From positions 1-63,422 of the forward strand of contig JAUYCC010000003.1 in the NCBI GenBank assembly GCA_030692365.1: 63,422 nucleotides of DNA, read 5' to 3'. This stretch comes from Pelolinea sp. (lineage in GTDB: Bacteria > Chloroflexota > Anaerolineae > Anaerolineales > Anaerolineaceae). The translations under genes and the position numbers were made by a program. Positions 9,258-18,363 of the stretch are shown here, one piece after another (position 1 is the first letter of the stretch; every line of letters starts with the position of its first letter). The notes under the pieces were generated by a model. That model saw only the letters and a program-made list of their open reading frames with translations. It had not been told where the DNA came from and did no database searches.

Positions 9258-10172
9258 TTATTTCTCCCAGTTTCTTGCACCATTCAGAAAAGATTTCCCA
9301 TCTATTCGCTTCTTCCCTGAAGGTTGTACTTCGATAAGAATTATGTCGTTAGTAGAAGTACCTACGCAGGGATATTTATTTTTAATCCCGCGTTGAAATT
9401 GATCAAAATGCTTTTCATTTGATACTTCAGCTTTATAGACCCTAAGAAAGTCCTTTCCCCATCCCATAAAACAGATAGGCCAAGGATTATATGCCCTAAT
9501 TTTTTTCTCGAGATACTCTGCTGGTTGGTTGAAGTCCAATAAGCCGTCTTCTTTCTTAATTAATCCTGCGTAAGTTGCGCCATGGTCACTTTGAGGTTGA
9601 GGTTGGATTTTTCCTTCCAGATAACCAGGGAGGGTATCACTCAACAACTTAGAACCAATTTTTGATAACATTAAAGCTAGAGTTTCACTTGTTTCCCTGG
9701 CATCTATATCAATGGCTCGTTTGCTAAGAATTGGACCTGTATCAATTCCTTCATCCATTTTCAAGATGGTCACACCGGTTTGCCTGTCGCCATTAAGGAT
9801 TGCAGCCTGGATTGGAGACGCACCCCGCCAACGCGGCAGAAGCGATGCATGCACATTAATACAGCCGAATCTTGGATATTCCAACAACTTTTTTAGCAGG
9901 ATTTTTCCATATGCTGCGACCACAATAAGATCAATATCATAAGCTTGAAGCGTTTTCCAAAATTGCTCGTCGTTCAGTTTTTTGGGTTGTATTACTGGGA
10001 TATTTAATTCATCTGCTATAACTTTGATTAGCGATGGTCTGATATTTTTATCTCTGCCAACAGGCTTATCAGGTTGAGTAGCAACAAGCTTTATGGAGAA
10101 TTGCTTTGCCAGATTCTTAAGAATCAGCAATGAATATTCTGAACTTCCCATAAAAAAAATGTTTGTCTTCAA
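9258..10172 (-). CDS. fmt: methionyl-tRNA formyltransferase
   Basis: Transfers a formyl group from 10-formyl-tetrahydrofolate to initiator Met-tRNA. In the 304-residue protein the formyltransferase core shows the catalytic Asn and His in I-N-V-H-A-S-L-L-P-R-W-R-G-A-S-P-I-Q, and the catalytic Asp in M-D-E-G-I-D-T-G. The G-R-x-x-x-x-R-P-S segment of the N-terminal Rossmann half is present. A C-terminal tRNA-binding OB-like domain follows about residue 205. The usual partner def (peptide deformylase) is not adjacent; here fmt lies 32 bp downstream of the small protein that follows an ECF sigma factor. Confidence 0.96.
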   Translation of the reverse strand: MKTNIFFMGSSEYSLLILKNLAKQFSIKLVATQPDKPVGRDKNIRPSLIKVIADELNIPVIQPKKLNDEQFWKTLQAYDIDLIVVAAYGKILLKKLLEYPRFGCINVHASLLPRWRGASPIQAAILNGDRQTGVTILKMDEGIDTGPILSKRAIDIDARETSETLALMLSKIGSKLLSDTLPGYLEGKIQPQPQSDHGATYAGLIKKEDGLLDFNQPAEYLEKKIRAYNPWPICFMGWGKDFLRVYKAEVSNEKHFDQFQRGIKNKYPCVGTSTNDIILIEVQPSGKKRIDGKSFLNGARNWEK

Positions 10173-10204
10173 TAGGAATTCTCAATAATTTAATAAAAAT
10201 CTTA

Positions 10205-10462
10205 TCAATCAGTCTTTCGGTTAAATAAGAAGTTTAGAAGCCAAACAAGAATTAATCCAAAAAAGAATAAAGAACCAATGATTAATAAAATAAATAAATA
10301 ATCCGGTTTTTCTACAGTGACTCCTGATTCATTCAGAAGATGGCGTTTTAAACTTGTAATATAGCTTTCTTCTGGATTTACTGGTAATAAAATCGAATCA
10401 AGTTTTTTTTCTATGGAGTTTATTTCTAAATTATTGGTATCCATAATTTTCTTAATACTCAT
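10205..10462 (-). CDS. small single-helix membrane protein, possible anti-sigma partner
   Basis: An 85-residue protein (79 residues if translation begins at the second Met, 10444). The polar N-terminal half contains a L-x-x-I-L-x-P-V-N-P-E-x-x-Y-I-x-x-L-K-type segment; one strong transmembrane helix follows at about 58-80, then a short basic tail. The coding region overlaps the end of the ECF sigma gene by 11 bp if the first Met is used. A short protein with one helix, coupled to an ECF sigma gene, suggests a membrane-bound regulator of that sigma factor. It lacks a recognisable zinc-binding anti-sigma motif, so this is context-based inference. Confidence 0.6.
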   Translation of the reverse strand: MSIKKIMDTNNLEINSIEKKLDSILLPVNPEESYITSLKRHLLNESGVTVEKPDYLFILLIIGSLFFFGLILVWLLNFLFNRKTD

Positions 10463-11018
10463 CTTCCCTTGGGAATCCTAGGTAATCTCTCAACTCAAGT
10501 AATGTTCGATGGTAGAGACTTTTGATTGCACCCTCACTTTTTCGCATAATATCACCAATTTCCTTGTTGGATAAATCCTCAACATATTTAAGAATTAACA
10601 CCATCTGCCGGTCATGGGATAGCCGGCGTATTGCTTTTAAAAGAAATTCAATTTCCTGACGGTCTTCAATTTCCCTTTCAGGAATTTCCTGCTTATTCCT
10701 TAGTTCGGTTTGTTCTTCAAGTGGTACTTCTTTTCTGCGGTTATTATCTCTATGCCAATTTGCCACTAAATTATGGGCTATACGATACAACCAAGCAGAA
10801 AACGGTACATTAGTTTTTTTATATTTTGAAATATGATTAAGCGCCCTCTGAAATACCCTGGCAGTTAAATCCTCAGCATCGTGGTAGTTCCCTGTTCGAT
10901 AATAAATATAATTGTATATTTTCTTTAAATTCTCCTGATAAAGAAAACTGAATGCTTCCTCATCGCCTTGAATCGCTCTTTCAATAATTAAATCACTTGT
11001 CTCTTCAGGAGTATCCAT
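10452..11018 (-). CDS. RNA polymerase sigma factor, ECF subfamily
   Basis: Alternative sigma factor with only regions 2 and 4. Region 2 (about residues 15-85 from ATG 11018) shows A-x-x-G-D-E-E-A-F, the Y-N-Y-I-Y-Y-R-T-G segment, D-A-E-D-L-T and the -10 recognition helix with F-S-A-W-L-Y-R-I-A-H-N. Region 4 (about 125-180) shows the helix-turn-helix S-N-K-E-I-G-D-I-M-x-x-S-E-G-A-I-K-S. The reading frame stays open to an ATG at 11087, but the extra 23 residues are basic and hydrophobic and unlike the family, so 11018 is preferred. The next gene encodes a small membrane protein, a usual place for its regulator. Confidence 0.9.
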   Translation of the reverse strand: MDTPEETSDLIIERAIQGDEEAFSFLYQENLKKIYNYIYYRTGNYHDAEDLTARVFQRALNHISKYKKTNVPFSAWLYRIAHNLVANWHRDNNRRKEVPLEEQTELRNKQEIPEREIEDRQEIEFLLKAIRRLSHDRQMVLILKYVEDLSNKEIGDIMRKSEGAIKSLYHRTLLELRDYLGFPREDEY

Positions 11019-11127
11019 GAGGGTTATTATGAAATATGTTACCTTTTTTATAAACAATTTGCACTTGATTATAGTCAAAAAACGCATACAACAGCTTTGT
11101 TATAAAAATCCAATTTTCGAGGTTTCA

Positions 11128-11959
11128 ATGAAACATACCAATTTCACTCATGGTTTTCCCGGAAATGGATCTATTTATATTCAATCTTGGCTGCCTTCAA
11201 ATAAACCCATCGCTTTAATGGTTGTTGTTCACGGTTTTGGTGAACACAGCTCTAGATATGGTACTCACTTCGCAGAATTTTATACCAGTTCAAATATTGG
11301 CATCTTTTCTTTTGACCTTCCTGGTCATGGAAAATCTTACGGTAAAAAAAGGCCATATTGCCAATCCATCTTCTTTATTAGAGATTATTGACCTCTTGAT
11401 CAAACAAATTAAGGATGAATATCCACAAACACCCCTCTTTTTATATGGTCACAGTTTTGGCGGTGAAGTTACTTTGTGGTACACACTCGTTCGCAATCCA
11501 CTGGTGAATGGTGTAATAATCACTTCGCTCTTAATTGGTCCGAAGGATGCTGTTCCTCCATTGAAACTTCTTCTTGCCAAGTTAATGGACAAAATCATGC
11601 CTTCTTTTTCTCTGGATAATGGCATCAACCCAAAACTTTTATCACGGGATGCCGAAGTTGTGGAGAAATATATTAATGATCCTCTTGTCCATAAGCAAAT
11701 ATCAGCAAAATCAGGAATGATGGTGATAAACCGTGGACACTGGATTCTAGACCATGCAAAGGATAATAGGAACAAAATGCTGGTTATGGTTGGTTCTAAT
11801 GAAGGGATTGTAAATAAAGAAGCCATTGACCAATTCTGCAGAACTGCCCCCAATATTACCTATAAAATTTGGCCAGATCTCTACCATGAATTACATAATG
11901 AACCGGAGAAAAAACAAATCTTTGATTTTTCCCTTAAATGGTTAATGATGAATATTTAA
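11128..11959 (+). pseudogene. alpha/beta hydrolase (monoacylglycerol-lipase-like), frameshifted
   Basis: Two overlapping frames together encode one lysophospholipase/monoacylglycerol-lipase-type hydrolase. Frame one starts at ATG 11128 after a GAGG Shine-Dalgarno site and contains V-V-H-G-F-G-E-H-S-S-R-Y and the F-D-L-P-G-H-G-K-S segment. The continuation in another frame contains the nucleophile elbow G-H-S-F-G-G, the acid-bearing region and a late His (Y-H-E-L-H-N-E). The frames meet at a run of seven A at about 11344-11350: six A would give an uninterrupted protein of about 276 residues. It may be a real disruption, a sequencing error in the homopolymer, or a gene rescued by polymerase slippage. 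Confidence 0.8.
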
Positions 11960-12002
11960 TTCATACCTGATATTTCATCATCCAAACCTGTTGCATTTGT
12001 AC

Positions 12003-12031
12003 TTGACCTTAACTAAACCAGTAGTTAGAAT
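12003..12031 (+). promoter_or_regulatory. sigma-70-type promoter of the glyA-gcvT gene
   Basis: TTGACC (12003-12008), a 17-bp spacer and TAGAAT (12026-12031) make a good housekeeping promoter. Transcription would start near 12038, giving a leader of about 130 nt that carries a terminator-like hairpin (12113-12146) before the start codon at 12171. Confidence 0.65.
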
Positions 12032-12112
12032 ATCATTGATGATTTTTTCATTGAGCCTTACCAATATGGAAGCGCATTTGTTTCTATTTGAATATATAGA
12101 TGGGGAGTTAAG

Positions 12113-12152
12113 AAACCACTTGTAAGTTCAAAAACAAGTGGTTTTTAGTTTT
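12113..12152 (+). terminator. terminator-like hairpin in the glyA-gcvT leader (possible attenuator)
   Basis: An 11-bp perfect inverted repeat (AAACCACTTGT, 12113-12123, with ACAAGTGGTTT, 12134-12144) is followed by TTTTTAGTTTT. It lies after the apparent promoter and 20 bp before the start codon. It could end read-through from the upstream hydrolase or act as a conditional attenuator. I looked for the conserved glycine-riboswitch segments in 11960-12170 and did not find them. Confidence 0.55.
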
Positions 12153-12170
12153 AACATTGGGAGATAGTCC

Positions 12171-15100
12171 ATGAAGAATTTCTTTCACACTGAGTCATTA
12201 GATGTTGTTGACCCGGATATCAGCCGAATAATCGGTTTAGAAGCTGAAAGGCAGAACCGCAAACTAATTATGATCCCGAGCGAAAGTAACGCCCCTATTG
12301 CTGTCAGGGAGAGCTTGGGATCGGTTTTACAGAATATTTACGCTGAGGGGTATCCCGATGAAATATCAAGGAATTTTTCTCAACAGGAAATTCTTGATGT
12401 AGAACAACAGATCCTTTATTTTCGCCGCAATTCTGATCCGCGGTACTACAAAGGCGTTGAATTTGCAGATATCCTGGAAGAATTAGCCCGAAGAAGATGC
12501 GCCGAACTTTTCGCAAATAATTTCTATGATGCCGATCAGATTTTTGTAAATGTTCAACCTTTGTCCGGAGCTCCTGCAAACAATGCGGTCTATCAGGCAT
12601 TAATTGAACCGGGTGACGCCATACTCGGAATGAACCTCTTTCATGGCGGTCATTTGACTCATGGATCATCAGTCAATCGCTCCGGTAAACTTTACAAGGT
12701 CTTTCATTACAGCGTTGATCCCGAACCAGAGAAAATTGATTACGAAGAAATTAACAGGACTGCGCAGGAAAACAAACCAAAAATAATCATCGCAGGATAT
12801 TCATCTTACCCATGGGTTCCTGATTGGAAAAAATTTAGAGAAATAGCTTCCTCATGTGGCGCATATTTATTTGCTGATATTTCCCATATCGCTGGAATGA
12901 TTGCTGCAGGCGTTATCGCTTCCCCGGTAGGATATGCGGATGTAATTACATTCACAACGCACAAAACGCTTTGCGGACCGCGCGGGGCCTGCATCCTGTC
13001 CTTTGACGAAAAATTTTCTAAAAAAATCGATCGGGCTGTTTTCCCGGGGGAACAAGGTGGTCCGCATGTTCAGGTCTTCGCTGCTATGGCGACCACATTC
13101 AAGCTGGCCAAGTCAGAGCAATTTAAAACTTTCCAAAACCAAATTATTAAGAATTGTAAAGCGCTTTCGGACCAATTTCAATCGCGAGGAATTCATATCG
13201 CTTACGGGGGGACTGACACGCATCTTCTCAATTTAGATTGCAAAACAATCAAAGGCATTGACGGAACTACTCTCTCTGGCGATATGGCGGCCAGATTACT
13301 GGATTTAGCAGGAATTGTAGCCAATGCCAATACACTTCCAGGGGATAAACTTACCGCTCGCGCTAGCGGGGTAAGGTTAGGGACACCTTGGCTTACCCAA
13401 CGAGGTTTGGTTGAATCCGATATGGTTGAGATTGCGAATATCATTACGGATCTACTTATAGAAACAAAACCTTTTACTGTGGTTAACAGTGGAAAATCGC
13501 AGACTCGCGTGAAAATTTCCTTTGATGTTTTGGAAAACGCGAAGTTGAGCATTCGTTCAATAATCGAGAGGATAAGCAATAAGGATGAATTAGGTAAATC
13601 TGGTTATCCATTCTTTGCATTTTTAGACGATCACCTGACTGAAGATAAGAACAAATTAATAACCTTTACCCTAACAGGAAAGAAAAACCGGCAAGTCATC
13701 AACTATATTCTTCCTTTTTCTAATGAAGATATTGATGTTGGGGCAAGCATTCAAACCAGAATTTTCATCAATGGCCAGGAAGAAGAGTGCATTTTTACTA
13801 ATATTGATGATCTCACATTCCAGCTAAGTTTTAATTCAAAAATTGCAGGTAAATCAGCCGCCTGGCTGCGCGATCTTTCCGATGGATTCATTTACTTTGA
13901 TGAAGATCTTGAAAGAAGAATACCAGGTCCCTTCCATGTGAAGGAATCTAAATCTGCAACAAATACCAAACCTATTTTGAAAGATTCAGTATCCACCAAA
14001 CCTTTCTTTGTAGGCATTACTGATAAAGATTCAGATCAAAAACCAGAACTGCCGATGTTCAATTGGTCTCAAGTTGCTGAAACACAATTGAAACGGACAT
14101 CTTTATTTGACTGGCATGTTAATCACAACGGGAAAATTGTACCGTTTGCGGGATGGGAAATGCCGGTTTGGTATTCTTCAGTTGTTGAGGAACACCTTGC
14201 TACACGCAAAGCGGCTGGTTTATTTGATGTCACCCACATGGGTGTTTATCAGATTGAAGGTATTGATTCGGTTGCCTTCCTGGACTCTGTATGTGCAAAT
14301 GATATCAGCGCGCTTGAGGTTGGAGAATCTTGCTATACGCATTTCCTGGATACTAATGCCAATGTCATTGATGATCTGCTTGTCTATCACCACAACCCTG
14401 ATGAGTATTTAGTGGTGGTTAATGCCTCAAATGATGATAAGGATTGGGCATGGTTAAACGCGGTAAGAGGTGGAATGGTAAGAATTGATAACGACAGACC
14501 TTGGGCGCGTTGCTATGGAAAAATTGCTATTTTACGAAATCTGAGGGACCCGAAGGAAAAAGAGAATATGAGGGTTGATTTGGCATTGCAAGGTCCCCTC
14601 TCAAAGCAAATTTTGGTTAAAGTCGGATTCAGTACAAATGATATCAAGAAAATCAATGGTTTAAAGCGCACCCAGTTGTGCCATGCAGATTGGCAAGGCC
14701 TTGATTTAATCATTTCTCGCACAGGCTATACCGGGGAAAAAATGGCAATTGAAATTTTCATACATCCTGATGCAGCCGTAAAATTTTGGGGAAAATTATT
14801 TGAAGTTGGAACACCTTTTGGGTTAAAACCGTGCGGTCTTGGATCACGCGATTCTCTCAGAACCGAAGCTGGTTTACCACTTTATGGGCACGAAATGGGC
14901 GGAGCATTAAACCTCGGCGTCGGTGATGCAGGGTTTGACTCCTATGTTAAGACCTATAAACCCTGGTTTATTGGGCGAAAATCATTTATTGAGCGCGAAG
15001 CTATCCGGAAAAGCATTGTTATCAGATTCAGGTTCGAGCAGCAGCGCGTGAGAATGGCTCACTCTGGTGATCCTGTTCTGAACGAAAAAGGAAAAGTAAT

Positions 15101-15311
15101 AGGTGTGGTAACCAGCTGCGCGATTGACTCCGAAGAATACCTTACGGGTCAAGCATATATCGATAAACAATTTGCTGAAGAAGGAACTACTCTTTTTATT
15201 TATCAAAATTCTTCTGAAATCGATGATATCAGTGTAGCTAGGTTGACTTCAGGGAATCGAATTCCCCTGCCCTCAAAAGCAGTTGTTGTAAGTCGTTTTG
15301 CACGTCTATAA
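12171..15311 (+). CDS. fused serine hydroxymethyltransferase / glycine-cleavage T-protein
   Basis: A 1046-residue fusion of two folate-dependent C1 enzymes. Residues 1 to about 465 are a PLP serine hydroxymethyltransferase: the S-E-S-N and Y-A-E-G-Y-P segments of the substrate pocket and the PLP lysine K265 in T-T-H-K-T-L-C-G-P-R-G are present. About 27 extra residues separate Y-A-E-G-Y-P from R-Y-Y-K-G, which are nearly adjacent in ordinary GlyA. A linker domain of about 160 residues follows. From about 632 the aminomethyltransferase (GcvT) begins, with F-A-G-W-E-M-P, F-D-V-T-H-M-G and the D-D of N-V-I-D-D-L-L-V, and its C-terminal barrel. GGGAG precedes the ATG. GcvH and GcvP are not in the window; a lipoyl-transferase gene lies 3 kb downstream. 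Confidence 0.93.
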   Translation: MKNFFHTESLDVVDPDISRIIGLEAERQNRKLIMIPSESNAPIAVRESLGSVLQNIYAEGYPDEISRNFSQQEILDVEQQILYFRRNSDPRYYKGVEFADILEELARRRCAELFANNFYDADQIFVNVQPLSGAPANNAVYQALIEPGDAILGMNLFHGGHLTHGSSVNRSGKLYKVFHYSVDPEPEKIDYEEINRTAQENKPKIIIAGYSSYPWVPDWKKFREIASSCGAYLFADISHIAGMIAAGVIASPVGYADVITFTTHKTLCGPRGACILSFDEKFSKKIDRAVFPGEQGGPHVQVFAAMATTFKLAKSEQFKTFQNQIIKNCKALSDQFQSRGIHIAYGGTDTHLLNLDCKTIKGIDGTTLSGDMAARLLDLAGIVANANTLPGDKLTARASGVRLGTPWLTQRGLVESDMVEIANIITDLLIETKPFTVVNSGKSQTRVKISFDVLENAKLSIRSIIERISNKDELGKSGYPFFAFLDDHLTEDKNKLITFTLTGKKNRQVINYILPFSNEDIDVGASIQTRIFINGQEEECIFTNIDDLTFQLSFNSKIAGKSAAWLRDLSDGFIYFDEDLERRIPGPFHVKESKSATNTKPILKDSVSTKPFFVGITDKDSDQKPELPMFNWSQVAETQLKRTSLFDWHVNHNGKIVPFAGWEMPVWYSSVVEEHLATRKAAGLFDVTHMGVYQIEGIDSVAFLDSVCANDISALEVGESCYTHFLDTNANVIDDLLVYHHNPDEYLVVVNASNDDKDWAWLNAVRGGMVRIDNDRPWARCYGKIAILRNLRDPKEKENMRVDLALQGPLSKQILVKVGFSTNDIKKINGLKRTQLCHADWQGLDLIISRTGYTGEKMAIEIFIHPDAAVKFWGKLFEVGTPFGLKPCGLGSRDSLRTEAGLPLYGHEMGGALNLGVGDAGFDSYVKTYKPWFIGRKSFIEREAIRKSIVIRFRFEQQRVRMAHSGDPVLNEKGKVIGVVTSCAIDSEEYLTGQAYIDKQFAEEGTTLFIYQNSSEIDDISVARLTSGNRIPLPSKAVVVSRFARL

Positions 15312-15329
15312 ATCTAACCAGGAGAAAGA

Positions 15330-16559
15330 ATGCAAACTTTATGGGACCACAGGTACGCCCAAAGAACTCAACAAATGAAGAGTTCGGCAATCAGGGAGCT
15401 TCTAAAATTTGCGGAAAGACCGGATGTCATCTCTTTCGCAGGTGGAATGCCAGCGCCAGAGGTTTTTCCAATTAAAGAATTTAAAGAAGCTTGCATAAAG
15501 GTATTAGCCGAGAATGGAGCTGCCTGCCTTCAATATGGGTCAACCGATGGCTACATGCCGCTTAAGGAAATGATTGCAAGGCATTCAGCCAGATACGGAA
15601 TTACTGTAACCGTTGATAATATTCTGCCAACCTCGGGCTCACAGCAGGCGCTTGATTTGCTTGGAAGAATTTTTATTAATCCAGGAGACCGCATCCTGGT
15701 GGAATCACCCACCTATGTCGGTGCTTTACAGGCGTGGAGAACCTATGGTGCTGAGTTCATTCCAGTACCGTTTGATGAAGACGGGATGATCACTGACGAG
15801 CTGGAAGCCAGGTTACGTGCCGGCCCAAAATTCATATATGTCCTGCCAAATTTCCAAAATCCGACCGGTGTTACGCTTTCCTACGAACGGCGCCTCAAAC
15901 TCATAGAACTTGCAGATCGTTATGGCGTGCCCATTATAGAGGATGATCCCTATGGACAGTTAAGGTATGAGGGTGAGAATTTACCTGCAATTGAAGTGCT
16001 TGACAGTCAAACCCGATTACAAGGGACATGTTATTCAGGTAATGTTATTTATCTGAGCACATTCTCAAAGACACTTGCTCCAGGTATCCGATTGGCATGG
16101 GTGGTTGCCCCTCCTGAGATCATCAATAAACTAAGCCTGGCAAAACAGGGCGCGGATCTCCATACTTCAACTTTTAATCAAATCGTTGTTTATGAAGTCG
16201 CAAAAGGGGGTTTTCTGGATGAGCATGTTAAGCTTATCAGAAAAACATACAAAGAACGATTGGATGTCATGATTGATACTCTAGAAGAACACATGCCTGA
16301 AGGTATCAAATGGACAAAGCCAAAGGGCGGCCTGTTCTTATGGTTAACAACTCCTGAAAGCCTGGATTGTCAAGATTTCTTTGAAGATGCAGTGAAAGAA
16401 AAAGTAGCCTTTGTTCCAGGTACATCATTTTTTGCTGAAGGCGGTGGTCATAATACAATGCGCCTGAATTTTTCAAATGCGACGCCAGAAAAGATTAATG
16501 AAGGTATTGGCAGATTGGCTAAGGTTATAAAACAACATCTGACAAAAAGTGGTGGTTAA
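15330..16559 (+). CDS. PLP-dependent aminotransferase, class I/II (2-aminoadipate/multi-substrate type)
   Basis: Fold-type I aminotransferase of 409 residues. The N-terminal F-A-G-G-M-P-A-P-E segment, Y-G-S-T-D-G-Y and P-N-F-Q-N-P-T-G (with the substrate-binding Asn) are those of the LysN/2-aminoadipate and aromatic-type group. The PLP lysine is K247 in S-T-F-S-K-T-L-A-P-G-I-R. The C-terminal M-R-L-N-F-S-N carries the carboxylate-binding Arg. The start has a clear GGAG site 5 bp upstream. It lies 18 bp after the glyA-gcvT fusion and is probably co-transcribed. The exact amino donor and acceptor cannot be read from sequence. Confidence 0.9.
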   Translation: MQTLWDHRYAQRTQQMKSSAIRELLKFAERPDVISFAGGMPAPEVFPIKEFKEACIKVLAENGAACLQYGSTDGYMPLKEMIARHSARYGITVTVDNILPTSGSQQALDLLGRIFINPGDRILVESPTYVGALQAWRTYGAEFIPVPFDEDGMITDELEARLRAGPKFIYVLPNFQNPTGVTLSYERRLKLIELADRYGVPIIEDDPYGQLRYEGENLPAIEVLDSQTRLQGTCYSGNVIYLSTFSKTLAPGIRLAWVVAPPEIINKLSLAKQGADLHTSTFNQIVVYEVAKGGFLDEHVKLIRKTYKERLDVMIDTLEEHMPEGIKWTKPKGGLFLWLTTPESLDCQDFFEDAVKEKVAFVPGTSFFAEGGGHNTMRLNFSNATPEKINEGIGRLAKVIKQHLTKSGG

Positions 16560-16562
16560 TAA

Positions 16563-18290
16563 TTAAGAGGTTGTACCCTTCTTCCAGATGTGAAAATCAG
16601 TAAGAATTGAATTTCCGATAAATTCTCTAAGTATTGAGTTGTCGGGAATTAGATCATTATTAATCGGTAAAAACCATTGCAAAAACGCAAGCAATCGTTT
16701 GGCTTCAAGATATCCTTCGGAGCCAAAAGCTATTTGCCGTAAAAGCGGCTCAACTAAAGGTTTAAGAGCAGCTAGTTCATAAACCAGCGCGGAATTAAAG
16801 ATTTCATCGGCATTCTCCTGATAAGGGAATATGTATTCCCTTTCTCCCCTCCGTACAGATTCCCACATTTCTATTGTCCGTTGGGCGCTAAATCCTCTGG
16901 TGTTTGCATCTCGGACAATGCGCCGAAGCATGCGAGTATCGGTAGTCGATATTCGATTGTAATAATCCAAATTCAATTGAGTCAGGCAAGAGACATAAAT
17001 CCGGAATGCATTTTCCCGGTTCAGGTCTGCGAGTAATAAGGGATTAAGCCCATGAATACCCTCAATTATTATCACCTGGTTTTCATTTATTTGAATTTCT
17101 TCACCAGGTTCGCTCCTGCCAATTTTGAAGTTATACCTGGGGAGTCTGACCTTTTCGCCCGCAAGAAGTGATTTTAAATTGGCTTCCAGCAGAAATGTAT
17201 TTATGGCATTGAAAGCCTCAAAGTTAAATACCCCTTTCTCATCTTTTGGGGTTTTATCCCGATTAACAAAGAAATTATCCATTTCCAGGGCAAATGGAGA
17301 AATTCCATGTGTCAATAATTGAATTGCCAACCTTTTTGAGAAGGTTGTCTTTCCGGAGGAAGAAGGACCGGCGATTAGCACTATCTTTGTTTTGGGAACC
17401 CTGTTTGCAATCTTTGATGCGATCTGTGCAATTTTCTGTTCGTGAAGCGCTTCTGAAACAAGAATTACTTCGCGTATGGAACCTGATGAAATTGAATCAT
17501 TTAATGCCCCTGCGCTCTCTATATCAAGGCTTTGAAGCCAAGAGCCATATTGTTCAAAAATTTTCAATAGTTTCTTATAAGAAGGCATTGGAAAAAGAAT
17601 TTTGGGAGTATTTCGTCTTGGATATTGCAAAATAAAACCATCCCCTCTCGGGAGGAGGCGGAAAACATCTAGATAACCCGTTGAAGGCACCATATATCCA
17701 TGATGGTAATCGCGATGGGTCCTTAGTTGGTAAAGAATTAAATATGGCTTATTTCTATACTTAAGTAGCCGCAGTTTATCTTTATATCCCTTTTCCTTGA
17801 AATATTTAATTGCCGTTCTGAGAGTCACTTTTTCCTTATAAATTGGCAAGTCACTTTTTACTAACTCAACCATTTTTTTTTGCAACTGCTTAATTTCTTC
17901 GCTTGAAAGCGATTGTCTTCCAATAACCTTGCAGAAATAACCGCCGTTGGGTACGGAATGATCTATTGCAATAAAATAATCCGGATATAGTTGTTCAAAT
18001 GCGGTTTCGAGCAGAAACGTTAAGGAGCGACGGTAGATTTTGGAGCCGTCAGATGTCGACATATTGAGTGGCTGAACATAAGCGTCTCTATCAAGTGTAT
18101 AAGTTAATTCACGCAAATTTCCGTCAACAATTGCCCCCACAATTCTGGAACCTTCCCATTCTTTGATTAACCCAATAAAATCTACGATTTTTGAGCTGCG
18201 CGGACCTCTTATCAACTGGCCGCCAGGTAATTCAATATCGATTTCTTTTCTGGGGGATTCTATGTGATCAAAAGAAGGATTAATATTCAT
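16563..18290 (-). CDS. TGS-domain / uridine-kinase-like nucleoside kinase
   Basis: A 575-residue protein. The N-terminal half (about 15-215) resembles the TGS and second additional domain of threonyl-tRNA synthetase. The C-terminal half is a P-loop kinase of the uridine kinase/phosphoribulokinase family, with Walker A GPSSSGKTT near residue 305, the M-D-N-F-F-V-N-R segment and I-I-I-E-G-I-H-G. The arrangement is a known but poorly characterised bacterial family, usually annotated as nucleoside kinase; the physiological substrate is uncertain. Its stop is 3 bp from that of the convergent aminotransferase gene. Upstream a 73-bp gap separates it from the divergent lipoyl-transferase gene. Confidence 0.85.
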   Translation of the reverse strand: MNINPSFDHIESPRKEIDIELPGGQLIRGPRSSKIVDFIGLIKEWEGSRIVGAIVDGNLRELTYTLDRDAYVQPLNMSTSDGSKIYRRSLTFLLETAFEQLYPDYFIAIDHSVPNGGYFCKVIGRQSLSSEEIKQLQKKMVELVKSDLPIYKEKVTLRTAIKYFKEKGYKDKLRLLKYRNKPYLILYQLRTHRDYHHGYMVPSTGYLDVFRLLPRGDGFILQYPRRNTPKILFPMPSYKKLLKIFEQYGSWLQSLDIESAGALNDSISSGSIREVILVSEALHEQKIAQIASKIANRVPKTKIVLIAGPSSSGKTTFSKRLAIQLLTHGISPFALEMDNFFVNRDKTPKDEKGVFNFEAFNAINTFLLEANLKSLLAGEKVRLPRYNFKIGRSEPGEEIQINENQVIIIEGIHGLNPLLLADLNRENAFRIYVSCLTQLNLDYYNRISTTDTRMLRRIVRDANTRGFSAQRTIEMWESVRRGEREYIFPYQENADEIFNSALVYELAALKPLVEPLLRQIAFGSEGYLEAKRLLAFLQWFLPINNDLIPDNSILREFIGNSILTDFHIWKKGTTS

Positions 18291-18363
18291 ATGAGAAAAA
18301 ATTCTACCACGTTAGATTTCTAGTAAAATGATTTAGTTTATCGATTATAAATAAACCAATGCA

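Noticed and set aside
11019-11127. ECF-type autoregulatory promoter for the sigma gene
   Set aside because: No convincing AAC / CGT pair at proper spacing; candidate boxes are no better than chance in this AT-rich gap.
11449-11853. 134-codon minus-strand open frame
   Set aside because: Antisense to the hydrolase that has family motifs in the plus frame.
11960-12170. Glycine riboswitch upstream of glyA-gcvT
   Set aside because: The conserved core segments of that riboswitch are not seen; only a promoter and a simple hairpin are supported.
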